Part shown: positions 54,968 through 64,000 of the stretch, piece by piece | How the letters are laid out: each line of letters starts with the position of its first letter | Numbering within the stretch: the first letter of the stretch is position 1 | DNA from: Rhizodiscina lignyota | Lineage: Eukaryota; Ascomycota; Dothideomycetes; Aulographales; Rhizodiscinaceae | Reading direction: 5' to 3' | DNA: 64,000 nucleotides | NCBI GenBank assembly: GCA_010015805.1 | Contig: ML978127.1 | Span: 992,001 to 1,056,000 of the forward strand | The notes under the pieces: model-generated | The model's input: only the letters and a program-made list of their open reading frames with translations | Databases searched by the model: none | Told to the model about the DNA's origin: nothing | Program-made: the position numbers and the translations under genes

Positions 54968-57827
54968 ATGATGCGCTCGCTCTTAGCAGCTTCGGTCGTC
55001 GGTTTACTTTATGTTGGCTGCACTGCCGTCGCTCTCCCAGCAGCTATTGAATTAGATACTCGAGCCCCGAATCAAACATTAGTTGGAAAGGTCTCCAATT
55101 CTTCGGCCGGCGTATTCAAGGGCGCACCAGATTCGTTCACCAAGAATGTAAACCTAGCTACGAACGGCAACTCAACGTCGCTCAACGCCAACTTCAAAAC
55201 GATTGGAACAGCGACGAATCAGACGCAATTTTTGCTCGCGCAGACGAATGACGGGAAACAAAGTCCCTTTGGTCCTACATGCTATCAGACTCGCAAGAAG
55301 GACGGCGGAAAGACGGTCAAGTCGAGTGATCTCGCAAATTTCCTTTCGACCGCGATCATCAGCGCCTGTCAGCATTTCGACGGCGGCCGAGGAGGCACTA
55401 TATCGATTCCGAACGAGGGTTATGTGTTCTACGGATCCTCTGCCATTACAAACGACGGCAACACCTGTATTGAAGCATTCAGCAACATCTCCTCATCTTG
55501 TGTGGTGAATGGCAACTCTTACGGAGGCCAAATCATCATAGAAGGGCAATTGTACAATCTGACAAACTTTGTCTATCCGCATACACCGTTGACCAACAGC
55601 ACACATGGTCAATTCCCTCCACCAGGACCAGATCTTCCGAAGCCTGCCAAAGGGTGCCCAGATCCATTCTTCGAAGCGAAAAACTTTACACTGAGCACCA
55701 CGGCAGGCCAAACGACTGTTTCTCAAGATTTCGATGCTTCTAGTTTTCCGGAACTCTTCAAGAAAGATACACAGTGGCGTGTATACACCGCGTCTCAGAC
55801 AGATGTCAAATCCTGGAGCCTCAACTTCGTCGGTGGCACGGCCCCTCAGGTCATGACGCAGAGCTCTCCTCCAGTTGCATACTTCGAGCTGAACGGAGAT
55901 GATGTACCATGTCAGTCTACCTCGTTTTATTTACATTTCTCTGCTAATGCAAAGAGTAGCCAAGTTAACCATTACGGCTACGTTCATCGATGGCTTGACT
56001 AGTAACAATCCTCAGTACTCTACGTTGCTTATAGTAGACGGAACGGCATGTATTTTCTCTGGAAGTGTAAAGAGCAACTTCTGATGCGTTACATTCAAGG
56101 TTACGAAAAGCTGCAACGGCGAGTTTGGATCTCTTCCGTTTGCGGTTCCCAACAACCGCCGACCAACCTCTGACGAAATCCAACAGACTTGCGACTCAGA
56201 CCAAAGCAAGTAGGCCTTTTAGATTTCTCGTGATTAATTCTAACCTCTATGCGCAGGTCAATTCAGTCTTACTGATGGTACATTGTGGGATGCGGTCAAC
56301 GCGACCGGGATGCTCCAAACTCTCCGCCTTGCTTACCCAGGTATTCCATCTGGCGCAGAGCCAATCGATCAATTCACATCGGATTTCTTCCATGGCCCTG
56401 ACAACTACGACTGTGGGCTCGTCGACAGTAAATGCACTGCTGGGCTCTCTTGCACGGACTGCGATGACCCTGCTGGTTTCGCAATCCTCGAGTCTTTTGC
56501 AGGACTGCACAATGTAACAAACCTCTATTTCCAATCAACAGATTTGTTTAGCTAACTTCCGCAGTACTTCAATGTGATTCTGGGTGCCATTAACGCCGCC
56601 GAGTCTGACGCTGCCCTGATCCAAGGAACGTTCACGGAAACATTTACTTTCACTGTCAACACCGAGTCATTTTTGAAGGTGTTGCTCGACATCGGAACTA
56701 GTCTTCTGGGTATGTCGAACGCGGGTATTGGTTTCTTCGCTGGCATTGGTAAGCTTGGAGCGTTTGAGGGGAAGCTGATCGATAAGGGAGCTTCTGCTGT
56801 GGCAGCATTGGGCTCGGCTGGAATTGCCGCTACCAAGGATCTCCTTCCAGCGTGAGTGAAGGCGTCCCAACTGTGCCTATCTTTTGTACGGCTTTTAATC
56901 TTTCTGTTCAGGGACGAACAGATGTGGCTTAACGAGAACGAGATCAGCTCCGGCTTACAACAATTCATCCTCGGGCTCAAGAGCGCCTACTCTGAGTTCG
57001 TCGGCGGCATGTTCAGAGACGGCTTCTATCAGACGGGCGATGGACAGAACTTCTTCCTCCGCGACTTGGTCGACGGGGGCCTCTGGCTCAGCAACCCCTT
57101 CCAGACTGTCAGCGCGACCACGGGAATATCCAGCACGACTGACTCGGTCGACGTCAATGCCGAGTTCCTCAAGCTCTTCTACGCGCAAATGATCCAGACT
57201 GCATGGAAGACATCGGATAAGAGGCGACCTGCGATCATGCCGCTGGACTCGATGGACGGTGTCATCTTCACGGATCCGTCGACAGGAAAGGCCATTACCT
57301 CTGCCGACGTAAGCAGATCCACAGAGAGTTTTGTATCAATACTGACCAGCTGCAGTTCTTCGCCGGGCAATTCATTAACTACAAGGACAAGTTCTACGTT
57401 CTGGCCGGTTTTGACATGGACAAAGGGTCTATTCCCAATCAGGGCGGTACTAGCCAAACCCTGACTGGTGACCGAAACACGTGGGGCGGTACGTACCCTA
57501 TTGCCTCCTTTGTCGCTCTTCCCGTAGTACTGACTGAACTGTGCAACAGGTCTCACGATCGACGACCTTATCATCTCTAGCGTTGAGGGTTGGTTGCAGA
57601 ACGGGCAGAAGAACGGCTTCACGATGGCGCAGCCCTCGTTCGCATCGGCCAATGGACAGAGCAACTTGCCCTTCGTGGACGGCGTACGGACGCCTGGCTT
57701 TGTCAATATTCCAGTGTGCGCCTCCAATCAGTGGGCCACGGACTATGGCAATCCGCATGGGCAGCATGGCTCACCCAACGATCCCAACTTCCCGCTCTTT
57801 CCGTGTAACGATCCTCCGCCGTCGTAA
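54968..57827 (+). CDS. Large secreted protein with a DUF7872-like C-terminal half
   Basis: Eight exons (54968-55910, 55957-56045, 56100-56209, 56267-56513, 56565-56851, 56912-57308, 57356-57488, 57550-57827) sum to 827 codons. Signal peptide: MMRSLLAASVVGLLYVGCTA. The N-terminal ~340 residues are Asn/Ser/Thr-rich with glycosylation sites and paired cysteines (CYQTRKKDGG, NTCIEAFSNISSSC). The second half begins near LTDGTLWDAVNATGM and contains FHGPDNYDCGL, a Cys pair cluster, amphipathic helices with a Gly/Ala-rich segment and a final TPGFVNIPVC...FPLFPC. That layout recalls the uncharacterised fungal DUF7872 proteins. The intron at 56046-56099 needs a GC donor (GC-AG). The intron at 55911-55956 has donor GTCAGT. 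Function is unknown; its place is outside the cell or in the wall. Confidence 0.7.
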
Positions 57828-58534
57828 GGCGCATTGCGAGAAGAGATAAATCCATACCCCCTAGTGTTTCGACTTCGCTGTTACTCTTCTATAGGAGATA
57901 GCTAGCTAGACTCTCATTGAATTTCTTTTTATTCTCATATAAAATCTGTAGTTTTAGTAAAACAAAATCTATATAGTTCGCAGTCGCCCCCCTTTGCTCT
58001 TAAAAAATATTCTCATTGGTTGGCTCGAGCTTAACCTGACCAATAGCTGTTACGTCGATTAGAAAGAGGATAGTTTGTGCGTAAGAGGTATCAAATCAGA
58101 ATAGTAAATCTCTGTAAATCTCCCGATAAACCGAGAGCAAGCTCGAGCCAACTAATTAGAATAATTTTTTTTTTAAGGAGGGGGCTACGAACCTACTGTA
58201 ATATTTTTTACCACACTTTGATATTGGGTGACAAGGGGGCCCAGTCTTTACCACCGTAGAGCGTACGAAGATCATATCTGACCTATGAAACAAACAACAT
58301 AAAACTGGTTTTGATGCACTTAAGGCGTGGAGAAGGTGCATTGTGTATTTCAAAAGGGAGAGGGAGTGATGACAACTTTCAAGTTTGCATTTCACGCGTT
58401 GACGCGTCTTAGACGCGTCAACCGTTATTGGACTACGATAGCTCAAGTAATCCCATTTCCCAGATAATGCATGAGAATCCAGATAACACCCCATCAAAGC
58501 ACGAATAACCTTTCAGCATCTTTCGTTTGCACAC
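57828..58534. other. Convergent 3' intergenic region with a MITE
   Basis: 707 bp between two convergent genes. It holds the second copy of the inverted-repeat element and otherwise AT-rich 3' flanking DNA. The short palindrome GACGCGTCTTAGACGCGTC lies near 58400. Confidence 0.5.
57976..58193. mobile_element. MITE-like inverted-repeat element, copy 2
   Basis: Left end GTTCGCAGTCGCCCCCC, then CTCTTAAAAAATATTC and ATTGGTTGGCTCGAGC. Right end, read in reverse, GGTTCGTAGCCCCCTCC, then an A-run and ATTAGTTGGCTCGAGC, so the terminal inverted repeats extend about 50 bp. TA flanks both ends (57974-57975 and 58194-58195), as expected of a TA target-site duplication. No coding capacity. It shares the whole length with copy 1 near 15.1 kb, including the internal AATAG and AGAAAGAGGAT segments. 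Confidence 0.75.
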
Positions 58535-61233
58535 CTACGTCTGCACTCCAACCCTTCCCAAAGCACCTCCCGTGAAATTGTTTCTTCGTCCTTGCGATCC
58601 CCCTCTCTGCTGCCCACCCCTGCCACCTCTCTGCCCACCTCTACCGCCCCGGCCACCTTGTGTCTGCCTTTCGAATGCATTTGCAGTGCCCTGCGTCCTC
58701 TGTTCCAAGGTCTTCTCGTTCGACTCGATCAGCCCGCTAGCCTTATCGCTCAGCGTCAGCGCCAAACTCTGCAACCTGCTCAATTCCACGCCCTTCCGGA
58801 AAATAATGGCATCGTTTACTTGGTCAAGTGCTGCTGCAAGCTCTTCATGGGAGATCATCTTGGAAACCACTGCCGCGACTTTGCGCGTGGGAAGCTCGAA
58901 CATCGACGCGAGAGTGGCCACGGAGAGAGTGTCGTAATACGGTGCGTAGGTGAAGAGATATGTGCGCAGGCCCTCTTCTTGAATCTGCTCTGACAGCATA
59001 TCCTTGATTGTTGCTGACTGTGCCATGAGCTCCCAAATTTTGATAGAATTGATGTAGTCAGCAGCCTTCTTCCACTCGCCTGCGGCTAAAGCTCTTGAAG
59101 CTTGCATGACATGATCACGAGTATTCTCGGGCGGGCCGGTGAAGATTTGACGTTCGTGGTATTCGAGGAGACGGCGATAGGTCTTGCTGATGATTCGCTT
59201 CCTGATATCCGGCGAGGAGCCAACCTGGGCCAACAGTGGAATCTCGAGTAGCATAGAGCAGGTCAGGTAAACGCATTCGAGTAGCTCCAAGTTGATGTGC
59301 ATGTGGAATGGGAGTTGTCTCTGGCGTTCCAGACGCTCCTGTTCTGGAGAGATCTGCGAATACCGTTGCATCTGCAAGCCTTGCGCTAAGAGTTCCTTCT
59401 GCCTGTTGCTACCGCAAATCTCCTGGAGCGATGTTTGGGCCTCGTATACAAGGCCCGCTCGGAAAGCACACAAGCCAACTTGCACGAGTGTTCGGTTGAA
59501 CAGAATCTGGGTGTTGACGTCGAAGTTGGAGATGGTTTCTTGGAGATGCGACATGAGCATCATATCACGCGCCTGATAGTACTGTTCATGCAGCGCCAGG
59601 AAGTACACCTGGCACAGCATCGCTCGCGCGCGAATAATGCCCTCGCTATTCTGGAAGAGGTATGTGCAAAGCGTTTGGACCAAGCCTTCGGTATTTGTGC
59701 TTTCTGCTCGGGGGGTGATCTTGGAGTCTGCGTTCTCTGACATTCTCTTCCAGGTGTTCTCCTCAAGGATGGCGACGACTTGAGATGGCTGCGCGAATGA
59801 GTTAGTGTATCCGAAATCAAGGCTGAATCACAAGGACAAGTCTCACCTTGAAATAAATGTGCTCCAGCCGCCTCATTACCACTCGGTTCACACTGTCCTG
59901 AGAGGCCTCAAGCTTCGGATTGCTTTTGAGGCTCTCGACGTAGAGAAGTGCTCGAACGATACATGAGTATAGGTCTGCTTCGTCTCGTAGCCGGTCCACG
60001 TACTCCGCTGTGTGGGGATCGATGTGTTGCAAAGATCGCGTCAACTCGTCATCCAGTCTCTCCACGAATGAAACGATGCTGCCAGGAATTTTGAATATCT
60101 CTCCTGGAGTGAGAGTTGGCTGCTTCTCATCGTTCTCCCACTCTTCTGCTCCTTCGACTACGACGAGATCGGGACTTTGTTCGAGCAGCTGCAAGAGCTG
60201 GGTCAACTCATGCTCCGCAACTTTCCACTGTTCCTGTGACATTTGGTTGCCAGTTCCAGAAGTCAAGTCAAATCGTGTTGGTATAACTGTGAGCAGTACT
60301 CGGATGCGCTGGTAGTCGGTGACGGAAATCTCAAGGAGCTTCTCCATTACCTTGATCTGCTCTAGACGGTCGGTGTTCTTTCGTCCACGAGACTCCACGA
60401 TTGTGCGGAGATTCTTGAAGATCTCTTCTGGGGTGTATTTCACGGCGCGACCACCGGCACCAACCATTGTGAAGCCAGAGTCATCGGCTCCGATGATCTC
60501 TTGCTCTATATCACCCGGAGTCCTCTTTGGCTTCTTTGCCACAGGTACAGCCTCCTCAATGACGTCCTCCTGCATAAACGCGTCCTTGTCTTCCCGATAT
60601 TTGTCAATTTCCTTTGAGTGGTCCTTGTTGTTCTTCCTTATGCGCTGGCGGACTGCGTTGAGACCCCGAGTATTGACTGCATTCATCTTCTTCGGGGTAA
60701 CCTTCTGTTTCTCGACGGTCTCTTGCATGAAAGCCTCAAGATCAGCGATAGCCTTGATGTACAGTTTCGGTGGGCGTCCATCGTTCTGCTTGATAAGGTT
60801 CGGAAGGAGGCGATTAAGCTTGTCGTATTCTATTTAGCATTTGAACATTAGCCTTGATCTTACCGAAGAGTTTGAGCAGTGCAGAAATACCTGTCGAAAT
60901 AACGGCCCAGTCATTAATCTTTTCCGCATTCTCAATCAACCTGATGGTTCCTTCCAGCTCCTCAAAGCGCTTGTCTTTCGCACTCTTCACAACCGTGACT
61001 TTGTCCTCTTCATCGCTCTCTTCGGCGTCGCTTTCCGTATCCTTCTTCAAAAAGCGATTCACTCCGGTGGCAGCGCCATCCTCGTCACTCGAATCGTCTT
61101 CCGAGTCATCTTCCTCTTCGGATTCTTCTTCCTCCGACTCTGCGGACTTCTCTTCCTCAGACTCGCTGTAGAGTTCTTCTTCTTCGCTGGAGCTTTCGCT
61201 GGAGCTATCGCTGCCGTGGAAGAATCGAGACAT
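58535..61233 (-). CDS. nip1: Eukaryotic translation initiation factor 3 subunit C (Nip1)
   Basis: Core eIF3 subunit that bridges eIF3 to eIF1/eIF5 and the 40S ribosome. Exons 60891-61233, 59847-60829 and 58535-59788 sum to 859 codons. The N-terminus is a Ser/Glu/Asp-rich acidic stretch (first ~90 residues), a hallmark of Nip1. Then follow [19 protein letters not shown] (restored by the 61-bp intron 60830-60890), [12 protein letters not shown]-like [16 protein letters not shown], a long helical domain, and the PCI domain with [20 protein letters not shown]. The C-terminus is an RGG-rich tail. An internal GTAAG would give a 34-bp intron in exon 1, but the 61-bp choice restores the family sequence. 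It is divergent from the next gene. Confidence 0.95.
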
Positions 61234-61805
61234 GATTACTTTGCTGTTGTTAAGGAGGAAAGGTCTCTTCGTGGAGTTGCGACCTGAAATCTTTAAGTGG
61301 TGAGGGTGGCAGCCCCACAGTGTGGTCGGAGAGGGTTAATCCGGGCCGCGCCAAGACCTTTAAACGCCCCCGGCACCATCGACTCTGAGTCAGCCAATCG
61401 CTGCCGTCTAATTCGTTAGGTAACGTATCTTTTAATGGAATTGGCTAAATATTTCAACAAACCACAGCACACGTGGATCAACGGCGCTACATACCACCCA
61501 TGAATCATGTATTGATCTGTAAGAAATCTAAGATAATTGAATACATTTTAGGTCCGTGAATTCGTCAAACCACATTCACGAGCCCAACCAGGGATTCGCC
61601 GTATTCGAACGCATGATAAGGCCTCGAATTTCAAATTCTGGTTCTCAAATCCGGTTTGTAAGTGCGTGTTAACTTCGGCCAATCGCATGCGGCAGCGCGT
61701 CTTATGAGACTGAGTGTCCTGTCTGAGCCAAACTCCACCCGCTGTTTTCTCTTCATGATGAACGACACACGATATTGGAAGCCCAAATAAGTCTCCTTTC
61801 TGAAG
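61234..61805. other. Divergent promoter between nip1 and a Rossmann-fold gene
   Basis: 572 bp; GC-rich near nip1 and AT-rich towards the right. No gene or clear operator was seen. Confidence 0.45.
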
Positions 61806-62576
61806 ATGAAGGTCGTTATTTTTGGAGCTTCTGGCTTCGTCGGTTCATATGTTCTTCGCCAATGTATCATGGATGGTGCCATCTCGAGCATCGTGGTAAT
61901 CTCAAGACGTGATATCGAGCCTTCATATCAACAGAACCACAAAGTCCGCTGCGTGTTGCATCAAAATTTCCTCGAATATCCACAGTCAATTCTCGAGACC
62001 TTCTCTGATGCGAGAGCTTGCTTCTGGTACGCCGAATGCTACTGAATATTACATGAAACGAAACTTATGGCATATAGGTGCATCGGAGGCCGCCATACAC
62101 AGACATCTCGGTGGCCTACCTACGAAGACTATGTTCACGATAGTGTTGAGCTACCTCTTGCAGCCGCGAGAGTATTCGCAACCTCGGTCGCCCCAAGTCT
62201 AGCGCAGAAACCATTCCGCTTCATCTTCTGCAGTGGAGACTCCACCGAGCTTGATCCAAGCAAGAGCTTGTGGATCATGGGAACGACGAGAAAGGTCAAG
62301 GGGAAGGCTGAGAAAGGCCTCTATGAACTTGCGGATCAGTGCCCGACGGAGTTTGAGGCTTACAGTGCACGGCCATGTGGCATTTACTCACCAAACCCGA
62401 ATATAAAAGAGCGGCTCCTGACAACCTTCGTGTTGCCGTCATTGAGGGTAGAGGCTCTGGCAGCGACCATGGTCTATTTAGCGAAAGAGGGATACGACCA
62501 AAGGATCGTTGATCACAAGACAGCAAAGGAGCTCGGAGAACGCCTGCTCGAGAAAGAAAAAGAAGGCAATATTTGA
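61806..62576 (+). CDS. Small NAD(P)-binding Rossmann-fold protein (atypical SDR, HIM1/FMP52-like)
   Basis: Exons 61806-62026 and 62078-62576 (51-bp intron) sum to 239 codons. Start MKVVIFGASGFVGSYVLRQC shows the Rossmann loop GASGFVG at residues 7-13. A second strand IVVISRRD follows, then ARACFWCIGGRHTQTS across the intron, and FRFIFCSGDSTELDPSKSLW in place of a catalytic Ser/Tyr centre. No Y-x3-K pair is clear. This is the layout of short atypical SDRs such as fungal HIM1-like proteins and FMP52. The C-terminus is Lys/Glu-rich. Substrate and partner are unknown. Confidence 0.75.
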
Positions 62577-62820
62577 CAATTACCTCGAAGTGTCTGAATG
62601 AGTGTGTGTGCTTACAAAACAGGAGTAGTGGAACCAGTGTGTTGTGTACCACGATTGTTTCTTTAGTATGTTACATTCAAACTTCTCACCCATGTACTGA
62701 AGGAAAGTCTATTGTGTATGTGATGTCAGAAAGGAAATACTGCAAAACACCTTCCAAAATCTCTACGCTTAAAAAGGGTTACAATAATCATCGACCTCGA
62801 GAATTGATACTGCATCATAA

Positions 62821-64000
62821 TCAATCATAGATATAGCACATATCGTAATCGATAGTCGACATCGCCTGCTCATGAGTGATCGTTGGTCCCACTGTGCCAA
62901 AGGACAACGGATCCTGGAGTGTTACAAGCGGCGCATTCGGGGAATCTGTGTTTCGATGAGCATCATCGTGCATGACATGGCACCCTTGAAACTGTGACAG
63001 CATACCAGTGAAAGGAACAGTTGTACCGCCAAGTGCCAGCTTTCGGTTCTCGAAGTCTTGTCCCTGCCAAATTGCCCATATGCGATCCAGCTGCGCGTGA
63101 TGCAAGTAGAAGACAGGATCTCCAGGACTCGCAAAAGGATCATTCTGCAGACCGCCAATGGAGAAATGTCCAGCGGAATGGACCTGTTGCTGAGTTTGCT
63201 GCTTCACGTAGCGACCCTTAGCGTACGGCCTAGAAGGCGCATTCACTGGAATAGTCTCCCAGCCATCAGCGCGCTTCTCAAGGCAAACAACATCAGGACA
63301 CTGAAGGAGATAGACAACATTATTGAGGCAAGACTGCTGTGACCAGGACGGGTTGATATCGCGTGTCAGACATCGAGGGTTATAATCGAGTGCTGAAGGA
63401 GCGGAGGTGTTGGCAGTAGGTCCGGCATTCTCCAGTGGCAGCGCAGCCAAAACTACCCTATTTGCGGGAGCGATTGTTGGCGACAATCCCAAGTGAACAG
63501 TGAGGTCTTGGAAAGGGCCCTTGTAGACGCACCCTCCGCCAGTTCCTGGGGTAAGTTCAAGATGGAGACCGAACGCTGTAAGTGTCGTGTTTCCATGCGG
63601 CTCATATCGACCATTACTGCCCATTGAATATCTGCCACCGTCGAATACTGGAGATTTGCGTTGATCGCGGCAATGTGGAACCCAGTCCCAGTACGGAATC
63701 GGTCCCTTATATCCACACTCGTCCTTCAACGCTTTCGAGTACAAGTGCGTTAGATATCGGTGCCAGGCGTACAAGTTGCCATTGAAATGAATATAATCCG
63801 ACTGTTGGATGTGTACCGCAACGAAGTCATCTAGGCGATTGAGCGCTCCCGGAACATCAGACGGATTGCTCTTGGCTGGTGACCTTTTGACGTCGTAGAG
63901 GCACTGGACTATCACCAGAATCTCAGCAAACGTAATGAGCAGTAGTGAATCAAGGTCAAGATACTCACCAGCTGAAATATATCGTGCTCGGTCGGTTTCT
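62821..64000 (-). CDS. Tyrosinase (common central domain), 5' end beyond the window
   Basis: Type 3 copper enzyme that oxidises phenols to quinones, often for melanin. Exon 62821-63908 is joined to 63969-64000 by a 60-bp intron, restoring ETDRARYISAVQCLYDVKR; the start lies to the right of the window. CuA ligands: the His in AVHIQQSDYIH and HFNGNLYAWHRYLTHLY. CuB ligands: HSAGHFSIGG (two His) and the His pair in GDPVFYLHHAQLDRIWAIWQ. PYWDWV is the usual core strand, and the C-terminus ends MSTIDYDMCYIYD without a long lid domain, so it resembles short secreted fungal tyrosinases. All visible copper ligands are present. The signal peptide cannot be assessed. Confidence 0.92.
   Translation of the reverse strand, partial: ETDRARYISAGEYLDLDSLLLITFAEILVIVQCLYDVKRSPAKSNPSDVPGALNRLDDFVAVHIQQSDYIHFNGNLYAWHRYLTHLYSKALKDECGYKGPIPYWDWVPHCRDQRKSPVFDGGRYSMGSNGRYEPHGNTTLTAFGLHLELTPGTGGGCVYKGPFQDLTVHLGLSPTIAPANRVVLAALPLENAGPTANTSAPSALDYNPRCLTRDINPSWSQQSCLNNVVYLLQCPDVVCLEKRADGWETIPVNAPSRPYAKGRYVKQQTQQQVHSAGHFSIGGLQNDPFASPGDPVFYLHHAQLDRIWAIWQGQDFENRKLALGGTTVPFTGMLSQFQGCHVMHDDAHRNTDSPNAPLVTLQDPLSFGTVGPTITHEQAMSTIDYDMCYIYD

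Noticed and set aside
60830-60863. 34-bp intron in nip1 starting at an internal GTAAG
   Set aside because: A 61-bp intron (60830-60890) with donor GTATTT restores the conserved family sequence ISTEYDKLN and keeps the frame.
1-64000. LTR retroelements or other large mobile elements
   Set aside because: No long direct terminal repeats, reverse transcriptase, integrase or transposase motifs were seen in any frame.

Overview
The window is nuclear DNA of a filamentous ascomycete (Pezizomycotina). Genes are split by short introns, mostly 48-63 bp, with GT-AG ends and CTAAC/CTAAT-like branch points. The gene set is typically fungal: Zn2Cys6 regulators, MFS sugar transporters, a Pth11-like receptor, CFEM and GH16 wall proteins, and a tyrosinase. 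No rRNA, credible tRNA, CRISPR array or intact large transposon was found. Exon joins were worked out by eye. For most multi-exon genes the exon lengths sum to a whole number of codons.

Layout. 1-4010: 5' part of tof1 (minus), a mitochondrial-type 3-hydroxyacyl-CoA dehydrogenase, and a Pth11-like seven-helix protein. 4011-6826: gene-poor. 6827-22771: an accessory, cluster-like block holding a D-2-hydroxyacid dehydrogenase, a phytanoyl-CoA-dioxygenase-like enzyme, a Zn2Cys6 regulator, a D-erythronate-dehydrogenase-like SDR, a class II aldolase, an MFS sugar transporter, a second Zn2Cys6 regulator and an NmrA-like SDR. 24415-26772: a GPI-type CFEM protein and a GH16 glycosidase, convergent across a four-copy 51-bp minisatellite. 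28244-43821: mostly housekeeping genes (bye1, a ZNF830/CCDC16-like protein, aar2, a second MFS transporter, rpt6, a VNX1-like exchanger). 46040-52681: a membrane RING protein, ilv2 and a PCI-like protein. 52682-54967: gene-poor with an AT-rich, decayed patch. 54968-64000: a large secreted protein of DUF7872 type, nip1 (eIF3c), a small Rossmann protein and a 5'-truncated tyrosinase.

How the genes may work together. The block at 6.8-22.8 kb reads like a small catabolic cluster for a sugar acid or related polyol: a transporter, two NAD(P)-dependent oxidoreductases acting on hydroxy acids or sugars, an aldolase, a 2-oxoglutarate-dependent oxygenase and two regulators. No DUF1537-type kinase, which partners DenD-like enzymes in known bacterial tetronate pathways, lies in the window. 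The aldolase also departs from its family at the phosphate-binding loop, so a different or unphosphorylated substrate is possible. This is inference and is set out under findings.

A short TA-flanked inverted-repeat element (MITE) occurs twice, once in the aldolase upstream region and once between two convergent genes at 58 kb.
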